From the NCBI GenBank assembly GCA_964459805.1, contig CAYWOD010000084.1, forward strand, positions 1 to 14,066: a stretch of 14,066 nucleotides of DNA, given 5' to 3'. The position numbers and the translations under genes were made by a program. The notes beneath the pieces are model-generated. The model had not been told where the DNA came from. It ran no database searches and saw nothing but the letters and a program-made list of their open reading frames with translations. Positions 1 through 6,274 of the stretch are shown here, piece after piece. The DNA is from DAOVRL01 sp964459805. Lineage in GTDB: Bacteria; Planctomycetota; Phycisphaerae; Sedimentisphaerales; Anaerobacaceae. Position 1 is the stretch's first letter, and each line of letters starts with the position of its first letter.

Positions 1-615
1 CCGATAGTAATTGAGAAAAGCGGTCGAACCGAGCGTGCGTACGACATTTACTCGCGACTGCTCAAAGATAGAATAGTCTTTCTCGGCGGGGCGCTTGACG
101 ATGCAACGGCCAACTTGATAATCGCCCAGATGTTGTTTCTGAGCAATGAAGACACGAAGACCGATATCCACTTCTACATCAATTCGCCCGGCGGCTCGAT
201 CACCGCAGGCCTTGCAGTCTATGACACGATGCAGTTCTTACGCTGTGACGTTGCAACGTACTGCGTCGGCCAGGCGGCAAGTATGGCGGCGCTGTTGCTG
301 GCCGGCGGCAGGGCGGACAAGCGGTTTCTGCTGGCAAACAACAGGATCCTTCTGCACCAGCCGCTCATCCCCGGCCAATTGATCGGCCCGGCCACCGACC
401 TCGATATCGAAGCGCAGGAAATACTGCGCCTTCGCACCCGGCTTTATGATATACTGGCCAAACATACAGGGCAAAGTAGCAAGAAGGTCGAAAAAGACTG
501 TGACCGAAATCTCTGGCTCGACGCAGCCGAGGCAATCGAATATGGATTGGCCGACAGAATATTGCAAAAAGCCCCCGAAATCGTCAAACAGCAGCGGGAA
601 GATCAAGATCAGTAG
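1..615 (+). CDS. clpP: ATP-dependent Clp protease proteolytic subunit ClpP (5' end outside window)
   Basis: The reading frame is open from base 1, and the first residues (PIVIEKSGRTERAYDIYSRL) match the N-terminus of ClpP, so only a few codons are missing. ClpP is the tetradecameric cytoplasmic serine peptidase that degrades proteins unfolded by ClpX or ClpA/C. Visible family marks are the oxyanion-loop segment NSPGGS (fragment residues about 61-66), the nucleophile Ser94 in GQAASM (bases 280-282) and His119 in LLHQPL. The third triad position, normally Asp (RDRF in E. coli), aligns with Asn170 in DRNLWL (bases 508-510). This gives a Ser-His-Asn arrangement, as reported for Listeria ClpP1. 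The C-terminus is complete and of usual length. The Asn could mean a specialised or partner-dependent paralogue; a second clpP may lie upstream, out of view. Family assignment is secure; the activity consequence is inference. Confidence 0.95.
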   Translation, partial: PIVIEKSGRTERAYDIYSRLLKDRIVFLGGALDDATANLIIAQMLFLSNEDTKTDIHFYINSPGGSITAGLAVYDTMQFLRCDVATYCVGQAASMAALLLAGGRADKRFLLANNRILLHQPLIPGQLIGPATDLDIEAQEILRLRTRLYDILAKHTGQSSKKVEKDCDRNLWLDAAEAIEYGLADRILQKAPEIVKQQREDQDQ

Positions 616-674
616 CCAACAGGGGCAAAAGGGCGTGTGTAAGCAACAATCATTTACCAATAATCAATTGGAAA

Positions 675-679
675 AAGGG
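675..679 (+). promoter_or_regulatory. Shine-Dalgarno sequence for the lipoprotein gene
   Basis: The purine run AAGGG lies 9 nt before a GTG at 689. It supports GTG 689 over the internal ATG at 719, which has no such sequence in front of it. Confidence 0.5.
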
Positions 680-688
680 TCTGCACAA

Positions 689-1315
689 GTGAAAGCGATA
701 ACAATTATCCCTTCGATTATGCTCAGGGCATTCCTGACGGGATGCCTGCTTGCCGGTGTTGCAGGCTGCGGCCCGGACAAAGGGCTGCCGCTGCTCGATG
801 AGATCAGCCGATTGACCGACGAAAAGGCTCAACTCCAGGAACAAATCGCACAGGTCGAGGCCGAGAAGGAACAACTCGAGAAACAAAAGAAAGTCCTCTC
901 CGGACTGCCCGAAAACGTCAAGGGCGAGAACCTTTACCGTTTGGAACAAATCAAAATCGCCAAATACACGAATCTTTACGACAAAGACGAAGACGGCAAA
1001 AAGGAAAAGCTCATCGTCTATATCCAGCCCATCGATGCCGACGGCGATCTCATAAAGGCCGCCGGCGAGGTGGAGGTGGAGCTCTGGGACCTCAACAATC
1101 AGGCCGGCGAGGCAAAGCTCGGCGCCTGGCAGGTAAAGCCGGGCGAGCTCAAGAAGCTCTGGTTTGCCACCCTGATGACCACAAACTACAGATTGACATT
1201 CAACATCGCCGGCAAGGTCAAAGACCCCACCGAGCCGCTGACCGTAAAGGTCGAATTCACCGACTACCTGACCGGAAAAGTCTTCAAAGAACAAAAGGTA
1301 ATCAAACCACGCTAA
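689..1315 (+). CDS. Putative lipoprotein with N-terminal coiled coil, function unknown
   Basis: A 208-residue product that I do not recognise as a named protein. The start is taken as GTG 689 because of the purine-rich sequence before it; ATG 719 is the alternative. The N-terminus is a signal peptide with a charged start and a hydrophobic stretch ending in GVAGC, a lipobox that would place the lipidated Cys at residue 27. Residues about 36-75 are rich in Glu, Gln, Lys and Leu with heptad character and look like a coiled coil. An acidic DKDEDG segment near residue 97 resembles a calcium-binding loop but is unproven. The remainder is rich in alternating hydrophobic residues and looks like a beta-rich domain. 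It lies 73 nt after clpP. The product would be exported and membrane-anchored; lnt downstream encodes the enzyme that finishes lipoprotein maturation. Gene reality is well supported; function is unknown. Confidence 0.75.
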   Translation: MKAITIIPSIMLRAFLTGCLLAGVAGCGPDKGLPLLDEISRLTDEKAQLQEQIAQVEAEKEQLEKQKKVLSGLPENVKGENLYRLEQIKIAKYTNLYDKDEDGKKEKLIVYIQPIDADGDLIKAAGEVEVELWDLNNQAGEAKLGAWQVKPGELKKLWFATLMTTNYRLTFNIAGKVKDPTEPLTVKVEFTDYLTGKVFKEQKVIKPR

Positions 1316-1365
1316 AAATGAACGAGCACCTTGTAAAGAGCAGCGGGATACAATAGACTGGATAC

Positions 1366-1719
1366 ATGCATGATTTAGCCGACAAAGAGAAACTGTTGGA
1401 ATCACACGCCAAAGAGGTCCTCCTTCGTTGCCGGGACGCAATACGCGCAAAGTATCCCCGTGCTGAAATCGTGCTGTACGGTTCACAAGCACGCGGCCAG
1501 GCCGACCCCGAATCAGATATTGATTTGCTTGTTTTACTAAATGAAGATGTTACGGCAGCAACAAAACGAATTATCCGTGATATGCTTTATGATATCAGCC
1601 TGGCGGAAGATTCAGTGATAAGCACTATTGTACGAAGTTGCGATGCGTGGAATTCTCCGATCTCGCGGGCTACGCCCCTTTACAAAGTTATCCACAAGGA
1701 AGGAATTCAGGTTCCATGA
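1366..1719 (+). CDS. Minimal nucleotidyltransferase (MNT), antitoxin-type partner of HEPN protein
   Basis: A 117-aa protein of the DNA polymerase beta-like minimal nucleotidyltransferase family, close to the family's usual size. The signature is complete: G39-S40 in YGSQARG, then D51-I-D53 (SDIDLLV), and a third acidic residue D82 in EDSVISTIV, so the metal-binding triad is present. The final PLYKVIHKEGI motif is typical of the group. Some MNT proteins are known to neutralise a HEPN toxin by transferring AMP to it. Here the stop codon overlaps the start of the HEPN gene (ATGA at 1716-1719), implying coupled translation. The start ATG 1366 has only a weak ribosome site (GGA), and a poor -35/-10 pair (TTGTAA 1331, TAGACT 1354) would put transcription at or near the start codon. 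The antitoxin role is inference from family and pairing. Confidence 0.85.
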   Translation: MHDLADKEKLLESHAKEVLLRCRDAIRAKYPRAEIVLYGSQARGQADPESDIDLLVLLNEDVTAATKRIIRDMLYDISLAEDSVISTIVRSCDAWNSPISRATPLYKVIHKEGIQVP

Positions 1720-2108
1720 CCAACGGCCGCCAAGACCTAATCCAGTACAAAATCAGTAGGGCTCAAGAGACCCTGGCCGAAGCGAAGGTAATGCTTGAAA
1801 CCGGTCATCCGTACGGTGCCGCCAACCGGATTTACTACGCCTGTTTTTACGTCGTTGCAGCGCTTCTACTCACACGGAACTTGTCCAGCAGCAAGCATAG
1901 CGGCGTCATTGCGTTATTTAATGGGAACTTTGTAAAACCAGGCCTGATTTCTGTTGATATGGGTAAATTCTATTCCCGCATCTTTGACAGCCGCATCGAG
2001 AGCGATTACGCCGACTGGGTGGATCTCGATAAGCAGGATGTCGAACAAGAACTGCTCCGTGCACAAGAATTTGTCAATGCCGTTATCGCCTTGATCAACA
2101 AACAATGA
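1716..2108 (+). CDS. HEPN domain protein, UPF0332 type, partner of MNT
   Basis: A 130-aa all-helical protein of the HEPN/UPF0332 family. The first helix contains KISRAQETLAEAKVMLE, followed by the hallmark NRIYYACFY (R38, Y40, Y41), a K60-H61-S-G turn, FVKPG, and R93-I-E-S-D97-Y98-A-D, which corresponds to the conserved RxxADY-like end of this family. It does not carry the canonical Rx4-6H ribonuclease motif at the expected place, so RNase activity cannot be assumed. The start ATG 1716 overlaps the MNT stop by 4 nt and has AAGGAAGGA (1696-1704) upstream, with a rather long spacer. The pairing is that of an MNT-HEPN toxin-antitoxin module. Function in this strain is inferred. Confidence 0.85.
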   Translation: MTNGRQDLIQYKISRAQETLAEAKVMLETGHPYGAANRIYYACFYVVAALLLTRNLSSSKHSGVIALFNGNFVKPGLISVDMGKFYSRIFDSRIESDYADWVDLDKQDVEQELLRAQEFVNAVIALINKQ

Positions 2109-2163
2109 AGATAACAGGTTGCCACGACGGCAGAGCATCTGGCCCACTGGGTATCACATTCTT

Positions 2164-3120
2164 ATGTCTAAATTGCTGAACACGATAATATGCGGGGACT
2201 GCATAGAGGTCCTGGCTAAGGTTGCCGAGCCCTTCGCAGACCTCATCTTTGCCGACCCGCCATTTAATATTGGCTACAAGTACGACAAATACTACGACAA
2301 GGTCAAAAAGAAAAACTACATCGCCTGGACAAAAGAGTGGATGAGCGTCTGCAAAAACGTCCTGAAAGCAAATGGCTCGTTTTATGTAGCCATAGGCGAC
2401 GAATATGCCGCGAACGTCAAAGTAATTGCCGACGATCTGGGCCTTTTTATGCGAAACTGGGTAATCTGGCACTACACCTTCGGCCAGCAAACCAAAAGCA
2501 AATTCGCCCGCGCACACACCCACATCTTTTACTTCGTCAAGGACAAAGACAAGTTCACTTTCAACGATCACGCCGTCCGCGTCCCGTCGGACCGGCAGTT
2601 AATCTACAATGACAGACGGGCGAATCCGAAAGGCAAGATGCCTAACGACGTCTGGGACGAGTTCCCCCGTGTCTGCGGCACATTCAAAGAACGCCAGTGC
2701 TGGCACCCCTGCCAGATGCCCGAGAGCCTCCTGGCGCGCATTGTCGCCGTTAGCTCGAACTCAGGCGATTGCGTCCTCGACCCTTTCAGCGGCTCGGGGA
2801 CCACCCCCGCCGTGGCATATCAGCTCGCCAGAAATTACGTGGGCGTCGAAATATCCGAAAAATACGTCGAAAACACAAATACACGCCTGGCCGAACTCAA
2901 AAAGCTCCCCCCGCACAAGGCAGGCAACTCGTTCCTCAGTCCCACCGAGCTAAGTGAGCTGAAGCGGCTTTCTTATGATATGAAAGCGCCCATAAAGGAA
3001 ATCGCCGCCGACAAGAATCTATTGAAACTCTTTGCAAATCAACTAACCGTGCGAATGAACAACAATAAACGCTATACTCCGGTCGAGATTGTGTCCGCTT
3101 TGGGGGATGTAGCCGATTGA
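2164..3120 (+). CDS. Beta-order DNA (adenine-N6 / cytosine-N4) methyltransferase
   Basis: A 318-aa S-adenosylmethionine-dependent DNA methyltransferase. The catalytic motif IV DPPF (residues 31-34, followed by NIGY) comes first and the AdoMet-binding motif I D206-PFSGSGTT comes near the C-terminus. This IV-then-I order defines the beta class, which contains HinfI- and CcrM-like enzymes. DPPF fits amino-methylation, most likely N6-adenine. The region between (about 60-190) would hold target recognition, and WHPCQMPESLL precedes motif I as in the family. About 60 residues after the fold (SPTELSELKRL to the end) form an extra C-terminal segment with no motif I recognise. ATG 2164 is chosen because MSKLLNTIICGDC is the usual beta-class N-terminus; an in-frame TTG at 2119 would add 15 residues. 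It starts 55 nt after the HEPN gene. No restriction endonuclease is adjacent, so it looks like an orphan enzyme. Target sequence cannot be read. Confidence 0.9.
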   Translation: MSKLLNTIICGDCIEVLAKVAEPFADLIFADPPFNIGYKYDKYYDKVKKKNYIAWTKEWMSVCKNVLKANGSFYVAIGDEYAANVKVIADDLGLFMRNWVIWHYTFGQQTKSKFARAHTHIFYFVKDKDKFTFNDHAVRVPSDRQLIYNDRRANPKGKMPNDVWDEFPRVCGTFKERQCWHPCQMPESLLARIVAVSSNSGDCVLDPFSGSGTTPAVAYQLARNYVGVEISEKYVENTNTRLAELKKLPPHKAGNSFLSPTELSELKRLSYDMKAPIKEIAADKNLLKLFANQLTVRMNNNKRYTPVEIVSALGDVAD

Positions 3121-3145
3121 AACGCCGAATGACAAAGCTAAGTGG

Positions 3146-3164
3146 CACGGGCATCCTGCCCGTG
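3146..3164 (+). repeat. GC-rich palindromic dispersed repeat at the 5' end of lnt
   Basis: CACGGGCA and TGCCCGTG form a perfect 8-bp stem around TCC. The motif (GGCACGGGCATCCTGCCCGTG type) is, from memory, a widespread dispersed repeat in planctomycete and related genomes; that recollection was not tested here. It ends 2 nt before the TTG at 3167 and is not followed by a T-run, so it is a poor terminator. Confidence 0.6.
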
Positions 3165-3166
3165 TA

Positions 3167-4963
3167 TTGTCCGCGATAAAGGCCGCTTTACCCCTTAGCC
3201 TGTCCTTTTTCGCCTCCGCGGTGATTTTGACGGTCATTCACCCGCCGGTTGGCTGGGCGCCTCTGGCGTGGGTATCGATGGTGCCCTTCATTCTCGCCTG
3301 TTCGGCGCGGGCCAAACCGCGTTCCCTGGCCCTCGCCGCCTACCTGGTTTCCCTGGCCTACTGGCTCGCCAACCTCTACTGGGTGGCCCCCATAACCATC
3401 GTGGGCTGGATCGTTTTCTGCCTCTACACCGCCCTGCTCTGGCCGATTCTCGCGCTGTCTTTGCGTTACTGCAGGACGAAAAAGGTCCCGTTGTTCCTCG
3501 CCGCAGCCGTACTGATCGTCGGTATCGAGCGGATGCAGGGCCTCTTTTTAGGCGGGTTTCTGTGGCGGTTGTTGGGGCACAGCCAGTATCGCAATATTAC
3601 AATCATCCAGATAGCCGACATATTCGGGGCAGGGGGGGTCTCGTTCTTGATTGCCATGGTCAACGGACTGCTCGCCGAGCTGATTATCACCGCTCTTTCC
3701 TGTCACCCTGAGCGCAGCGAAGGGTCCAGTCTGTTGCTGACTATACCAAGATTCTTCGCTTTGCTCAGGATGACAATTCTCTGGAAGGTCGCAGTGGTCG
3801 GGATCACCATCGTTGCAGCGGTTCTCTACGGGCGATGGCGGATAGCTCAGTCCGATAAATACATCAAGCCCGGTCCCGTCGTCGCCTCACTCCAGTCAAA
3901 CGTCCCGCAATCGGTCAAGAAGACCTTTGAGCAAGGCGAGAAGATATTCGCCCCCCTGATGGAGCATAGCAAGGCCGCCGCCCGAGCCGGCGCCGAACTT
4001 ATCGTCTGGCCGGAAACAATGGTCCAGGCGACGTTGAACCGCGAGGTGCTGGAGATTCTGGATTCTTCGCATCCATGGAGGGCCTTGGACGAGGCCCTGC
4101 GGGAGCACGCGAAAGATAGAGCTTTCTTGCTGGTTGGGGCGTACGGGGGCATACCGGACGATTCAAAAACCGAGCTGGTCGAGAGGTACAATTCAGCATT
4201 TCTCTATAAGCCGGACGGCCGGCAGTACGAGCGGCGGTATGACAAGATTCATTTGGTTCCGTTCGGTGAGGTGCTGCCCTTCAGGAGGAGCCTGCCGTGG
4301 CTTTACAACGTGTTGATGAAGTTTACGCCTTACAGTTACGACTATTCGCTCGATTACGGCAGCGAATACACCGTTTTCCAAATGACCGGCGGGTCGGGCC
4401 AGGACCGGCGGTCGCACAGGTTCGCTGTTATCATTTGTTACGAGGACGTCGTGCCCTATATCGCCCGGAGATTCGCACTCGATGGCAAGGGCCGCAAACG
4501 CCTCGACTTCCTCGTCAATATAAGCAACGACGGCTGGTTTGTGAGATTTGACGAGGATTCAGGCGAAGTTCGCCCGAGTGCCGAGCTGGCGCAGCACGCC
4601 GCTATTTGCGTCTTCAGGGCGGTCGAGAACAGGCTTTGTGTCGTGCGGAGCGTCAACACCGGGATAAGCTGCATAATCGACAGCCTCGGAAACATAAGAA
4701 ACACCTTTATGGCCGGTACACTTCCAAGCCGGGCGATGGCGAGAAAAGCTATGGCTGGATGGTTTATCGACAAAATGCCGATAGATAAAAGGCTAACTTT
4801 TTTCAGCAAATACGGCGAATGGCTGGATTTTTGTTGTGAAACTTGCGTCATTTTGTTCATAATAGTATCACTTTTGGCGAAACTGTTGGGGGTCTATAGA
4901 TATGGGACCGATTTGTCAGGGAGGTCAAATGGAAAACACGCTAAAGGAATGCACAGCAAATAA
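3167..4963 (+). CDS. lnt: Apolipoprotein N-acyltransferase
   Basis: A 598-aa inner-membrane enzyme that transfers a fatty acid from phospholipid to the free amino group of apolipoproteins, the last step of lipoprotein maturation. Multiple hydrophobic segments fill residues 1-178 and 204-222, followed by a periplasmic nitrilase-like domain and a final membrane helix (about 555-585). The catalytic triad is intact: Glu283 in VWPETM, Lys360 in YDKIHLVPFGE and Cys424 in IICYED. The protein is longer than E. coli Lnt (512 aa) partly because residues 179-203 are encoded by a 75-bp palindromic repeat inserted in frame, in the loop between the last two helices before the nitrilase domain. The start is uncertain: TTG 3167 has no clear ribosome site, while the frame stays open back to 3113 with an ATT at 3116 and reads through another repeat. 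The 3' end overlaps the HEAT-repeat gene by 35 nt. Assignment is secure. Confidence 0.95.
   Translation: MSAIKAALPLSLSFFASAVILTVIHPPVGWAPLAWVSMVPFILACSARAKPRSLALAAYLVSLAYWLANLYWVAPITIVGWIVFCLYTALLWPILALSLRYCRTKKVPLFLAAAVLIVGIERMQGLFLGGFLWRLLGHSQYRNITIIQIADIFGAGGVSFLIAMVNGLLAELIITALSCHPERSEGSSLLLTIPRFFALLRMTILWKVAVVGITIVAAVLYGRWRIAQSDKYIKPGPVVASLQSNVPQSVKKTFEQGEKIFAPLMEHSKAAARAGAELIVWPETMVQATLNREVLEILDSSHPWRALDEALREHAKDRAFLLVGAYGGIPDDSKTELVERYNSAFLYKPDGRQYERRYDKIHLVPFGEVLPFRRSLPWLYNVLMKFTPYSYDYSLDYGSEYTVFQMTGGSGQDRRSHRFAVIICYEDVVPYIARRFALDGKGRKRLDFLVNISNDGWFVRFDEDSGEVRPSAELAQHAAICVFRAVENRLCVVRSVNTGISCIIDSLGNIRNTFMAGTLPSRAMARKAMAGWFIDKMPIDKRLTFFSKYGEWLDFCCETCVILFIIVSLLAKLLGVYRYGTDLSGRSNGKHAKGMHSK
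3701..3775 (+). repeat. 75-bp palindromic dispersed repeat (encodes CHPERSEGS) inside lnt
   Basis: The left arm begins TGTCACCCTGAGCGCAGCGA at 3701 and the right arm ends in CTTTGCTCAGGATGACA at 3775. Compared over 26 nt as inverted copies, the arms agree at 21 positions. The unit is exactly 25 codons, read in the lnt frame with no stop, giving CHPERSEGSS at the start and RFFALLRMT at the end. I recognise this as the widely scattered intergenic repeat often mistranslated as CHPERSEGS. No clear target-site duplication is visible around it. Confidence 0.85.
4918..4924 (+). promoter_or_regulatory. Shine-Dalgarno sequence inside the end of lnt
   Basis: AGGGAGG ends 4 nt before ATG 4929. It favours 4929 as the start of the HEAT-repeat gene over the in-frame ATG 4902, which has a G-run (4888-4892) 9 nt upstream. 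Confidence 0.5.
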
Positions 4964-5978
4964 AGGCGCCAAAGCGCAGGTTTTGCTTGTCATGCTGCTT
5001 TTTGCCTGTGCAACGATATTGGGCCTGGGGTGCGAGGAGTCCGTGCGAACAACCGGCGCAGACAAGCTAACAAAGTCGTCGGATGCGAATAGCGTCATTT
5101 TGGAGGCATACCGGATAATTCTGCGTGCTTTGGCCGACAAGAACCCGTCCGTACGCGTCAATGCCATCGAAGTTGTCGCAGAGACCGGACAAGCCAGATT
5201 GATGCCCAAAGTGCAGCAGTTGTTGGGCGATGAGTTTGTGCCGGTTAGATTTGCAGCGGCCCTGGCGGTCGGTGATTTGGAATACTCCTTTGGGGTCAGC
5301 TCGATAGGGCAACTGCTCAGAGATGAAGATCCAAACGTGAAGATCGCGGCCTCTTACGCGATGATCAAGCTGGGCCATCCCGAGTACCGTGAGGTTCTAC
5401 GCAGGGCGATAGCGAGCAGTGATCAGACGCTCCGAGCCAATGCCGCCTTCTTGTTGGGCAAGAGCGGAGATAGAGAGGCCCTGAGGTTATTGTACTGGGC
5501 GTTGCGGAACAAGGATTCAGACGACAAAGTCGTGTATCAGGCGGCCGAGTCAATAGCAATGTTAGGCGACGACCGAATATATCCGAAGCTGTGGACGATG
5601 CTTCTGAGCGTTTATGCCGACGTGAGAGTTACCGGGATAAGAGCGATGCGTGCGCTTGAAACCCCGGAGGCGAAGAATGCCCTCGTTACAATGCTTGAAG
5701 ACAAAGTCTTGGAGGTCCGCCTGATTGCCGCCGAGCAGCTCGGCAAGCTTGAGGACCCGATCGGAGAGCCGGAAGTTCTGGATGTTTTCGAGAGGAAGCT
5801 CACCGCGAGGATGGATAAAAGGGCCCGCGAACGGGTCTGTGTGCTCACTGCCCTGGCGATCGGTCAAATCAGGACGCCTGCTCTGACGAAATATGTCCCG
5901 GAGCTTCTGAGCGATGAGTCGCAAGCGGTACGGCTCGCGGCGGCAAAGGCCGTTTTGCAGACTGGAATGAAGAAATGA
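4929..5978 (+). CDS. HEAT-repeat protein, exported, probably lipoprotein
   Basis: A 349-aa protein that I cannot assign a named function. After a short charged start, residues 16-34 are hydrophobic and end in LGLGC (Cys35), which resembles a lipobox but has Gly at -3, so lipidation is likely rather than certain. From about residue 60 to the end it is built of helical HEAT (PBS-lyase-like) repeats of roughly 30 residues with the usual signatures, such as DKNPSVRVNAIEVVAETG, DEFVPVRFAAALAVG, DEDPNVKIAASYAMIKLG, SDQTLRANAAFLLGKSG, DKVLEVRLIAAEQLGKL and DESQAVRLAAAKAVLQTG. Such solenoids usually bind protein partners. The gene overlaps lnt by 35 nt, and its ribosome site lies within lnt, suggesting translation from the same message. 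Confidence 0.8.
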   Translation: MENTLKECTANKGAKAQVLLVMLLFACATILGLGCEESVRTTGADKLTKSSDANSVILEAYRIILRALADKNPSVRVNAIEVVAETGQARLMPKVQQLLGDEFVPVRFAAALAVGDLEYSFGVSSIGQLLRDEDPNVKIAASYAMIKLGHPEYREVLRRAIASSDQTLRANAAFLLGKSGDREALRLLYWALRNKDSDDKVVYQAAESIAMLGDDRIYPKLWTMLLSVYADVRVTGIRAMRALETPEAKNALVTMLEDKVLEVRLIAAEQLGKLEDPIGEPEVLDVFERKLTARMDKRARERVCVLTALAIGQIRTPALTKYVPELLSDESQAVRLAAAKAVLQTGMKK

Positions 5979-5995
5979 GACGTTCGCAAGCCTCT

Positions 5996-6019
5996 GCCTG
6001 CCGATTGTGCGTTGCAGGC
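5996..6019 (+). terminator. Weak possible terminator hairpin after the HEAT-repeat gene
   Basis: GCCTGC and GCAGGC (6-bp stem, 12-nt loop) lie 18 nt after the stop codon and are followed by TTTGATTT rather than a clean T-run. Outer bases (AAGCCT at 5988 and AGGCTT at 6016) allow an alternative pairing. Termination is possible but not strongly indicated. Confidence 0.25.
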
Positions 6020-6024
6020 TTTGA

Positions 6025-6082
6025 TTTGGGCCGTCGCCGGGTGGTGTGATTTTTGGGACTTTTTGCAAAATGACGGCCCAAA
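6025..6082 (+). repeat. 11-bp perfect inverted repeat upstream of promoter
   Basis: TTTGGGCCGTC (6025-6035) and GACGGCCCAAA (6072-6082) are perfect inverted copies separated by 36 nt. The right arm ends 6 nt before the -35 box, a position that suits an operator or a long hairpin. Confidence 0.6.
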
Positions 6083-6088
6083 AATGAC

Positions 6089-6117
6089 TTGACCTTTGGC
6101 TGTTTTAGTCGTAGAAT
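6089..6117 (+). promoter_or_regulatory. Sigma70-type promoter for the coiled-coil / mre region
   Basis: TTGACC (6089-6094) and TAGAAT (6112-6117) are separated by exactly 17 nt, each with one mismatch to consensus. Transcription would begin near 6124, leaving a leader of about 150 nt before the GTG at 6275. It is the best promoter match in the window and could drive the coiled-coil gene and possibly genes beyond it. Confidence 0.55.
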
Positions 6118-6261
6118 TGTAATATATGCACGCATTGTCGGGGTCTTTGACTCTCGTTTTGCTGCTTTGTGTGAGAAAGGACCTATGCGAAGACGGCTTT
6201 TTGTGTTGCGGCTGTCCTGTTGTGGGGTATCGGGTGTGTTGGAAAAGAGGTAGATTTACTG

Positions 6262-6268
6262 AAAGGAA
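6262..6268 (+). promoter_or_regulatory. Shine-Dalgarno sequence for the coiled-coil gene
   Basis: AAAGGAA lies 6 nt before GTG 6275 and supports that start. Confidence 0.55.
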
Positions 6269-6274
6269 CCGGCT

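Larger units (their letters stand above)
5979..6274 (+). other. Spacer between the HEAT-repeat gene and the coiled-coil gene
   Basis: This 296-bp stretch holds no convincing gene. It contains a weak hairpin just after the HEAT-repeat stop, an 11-bp inverted repeat, a good promoter and a ribosome site. A lipoprotein-signal-like reading near 6190-6250 lacks a start codon in frame. The break in transcription units most plausibly lies here. Confidence 0.5.

Noticed and set aside
1331..1359. Promoter before the MNT gene (TTGTAA, 17 nt, TAGACT)
   Set aside because: Each box matches consensus at only four of six positions and the start point would fall at the start codon; too weak to list.
650..1492. 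Long minus-strand open frame opposite the lipoprotein gene, and similar ones at 6320-7237 and 10407-11042
   Set aside because: They mirror well-supported + strand genes, show Leu/Asp/Gly-rich shadow composition and have no domain or ribosome site that I can support.
3146..3164. Terminator for the methyltransferase gene
   Set aside because: The hairpin is strong but lacks a T-run and matches a dispersed repeat; it is listed as a repeat instead.
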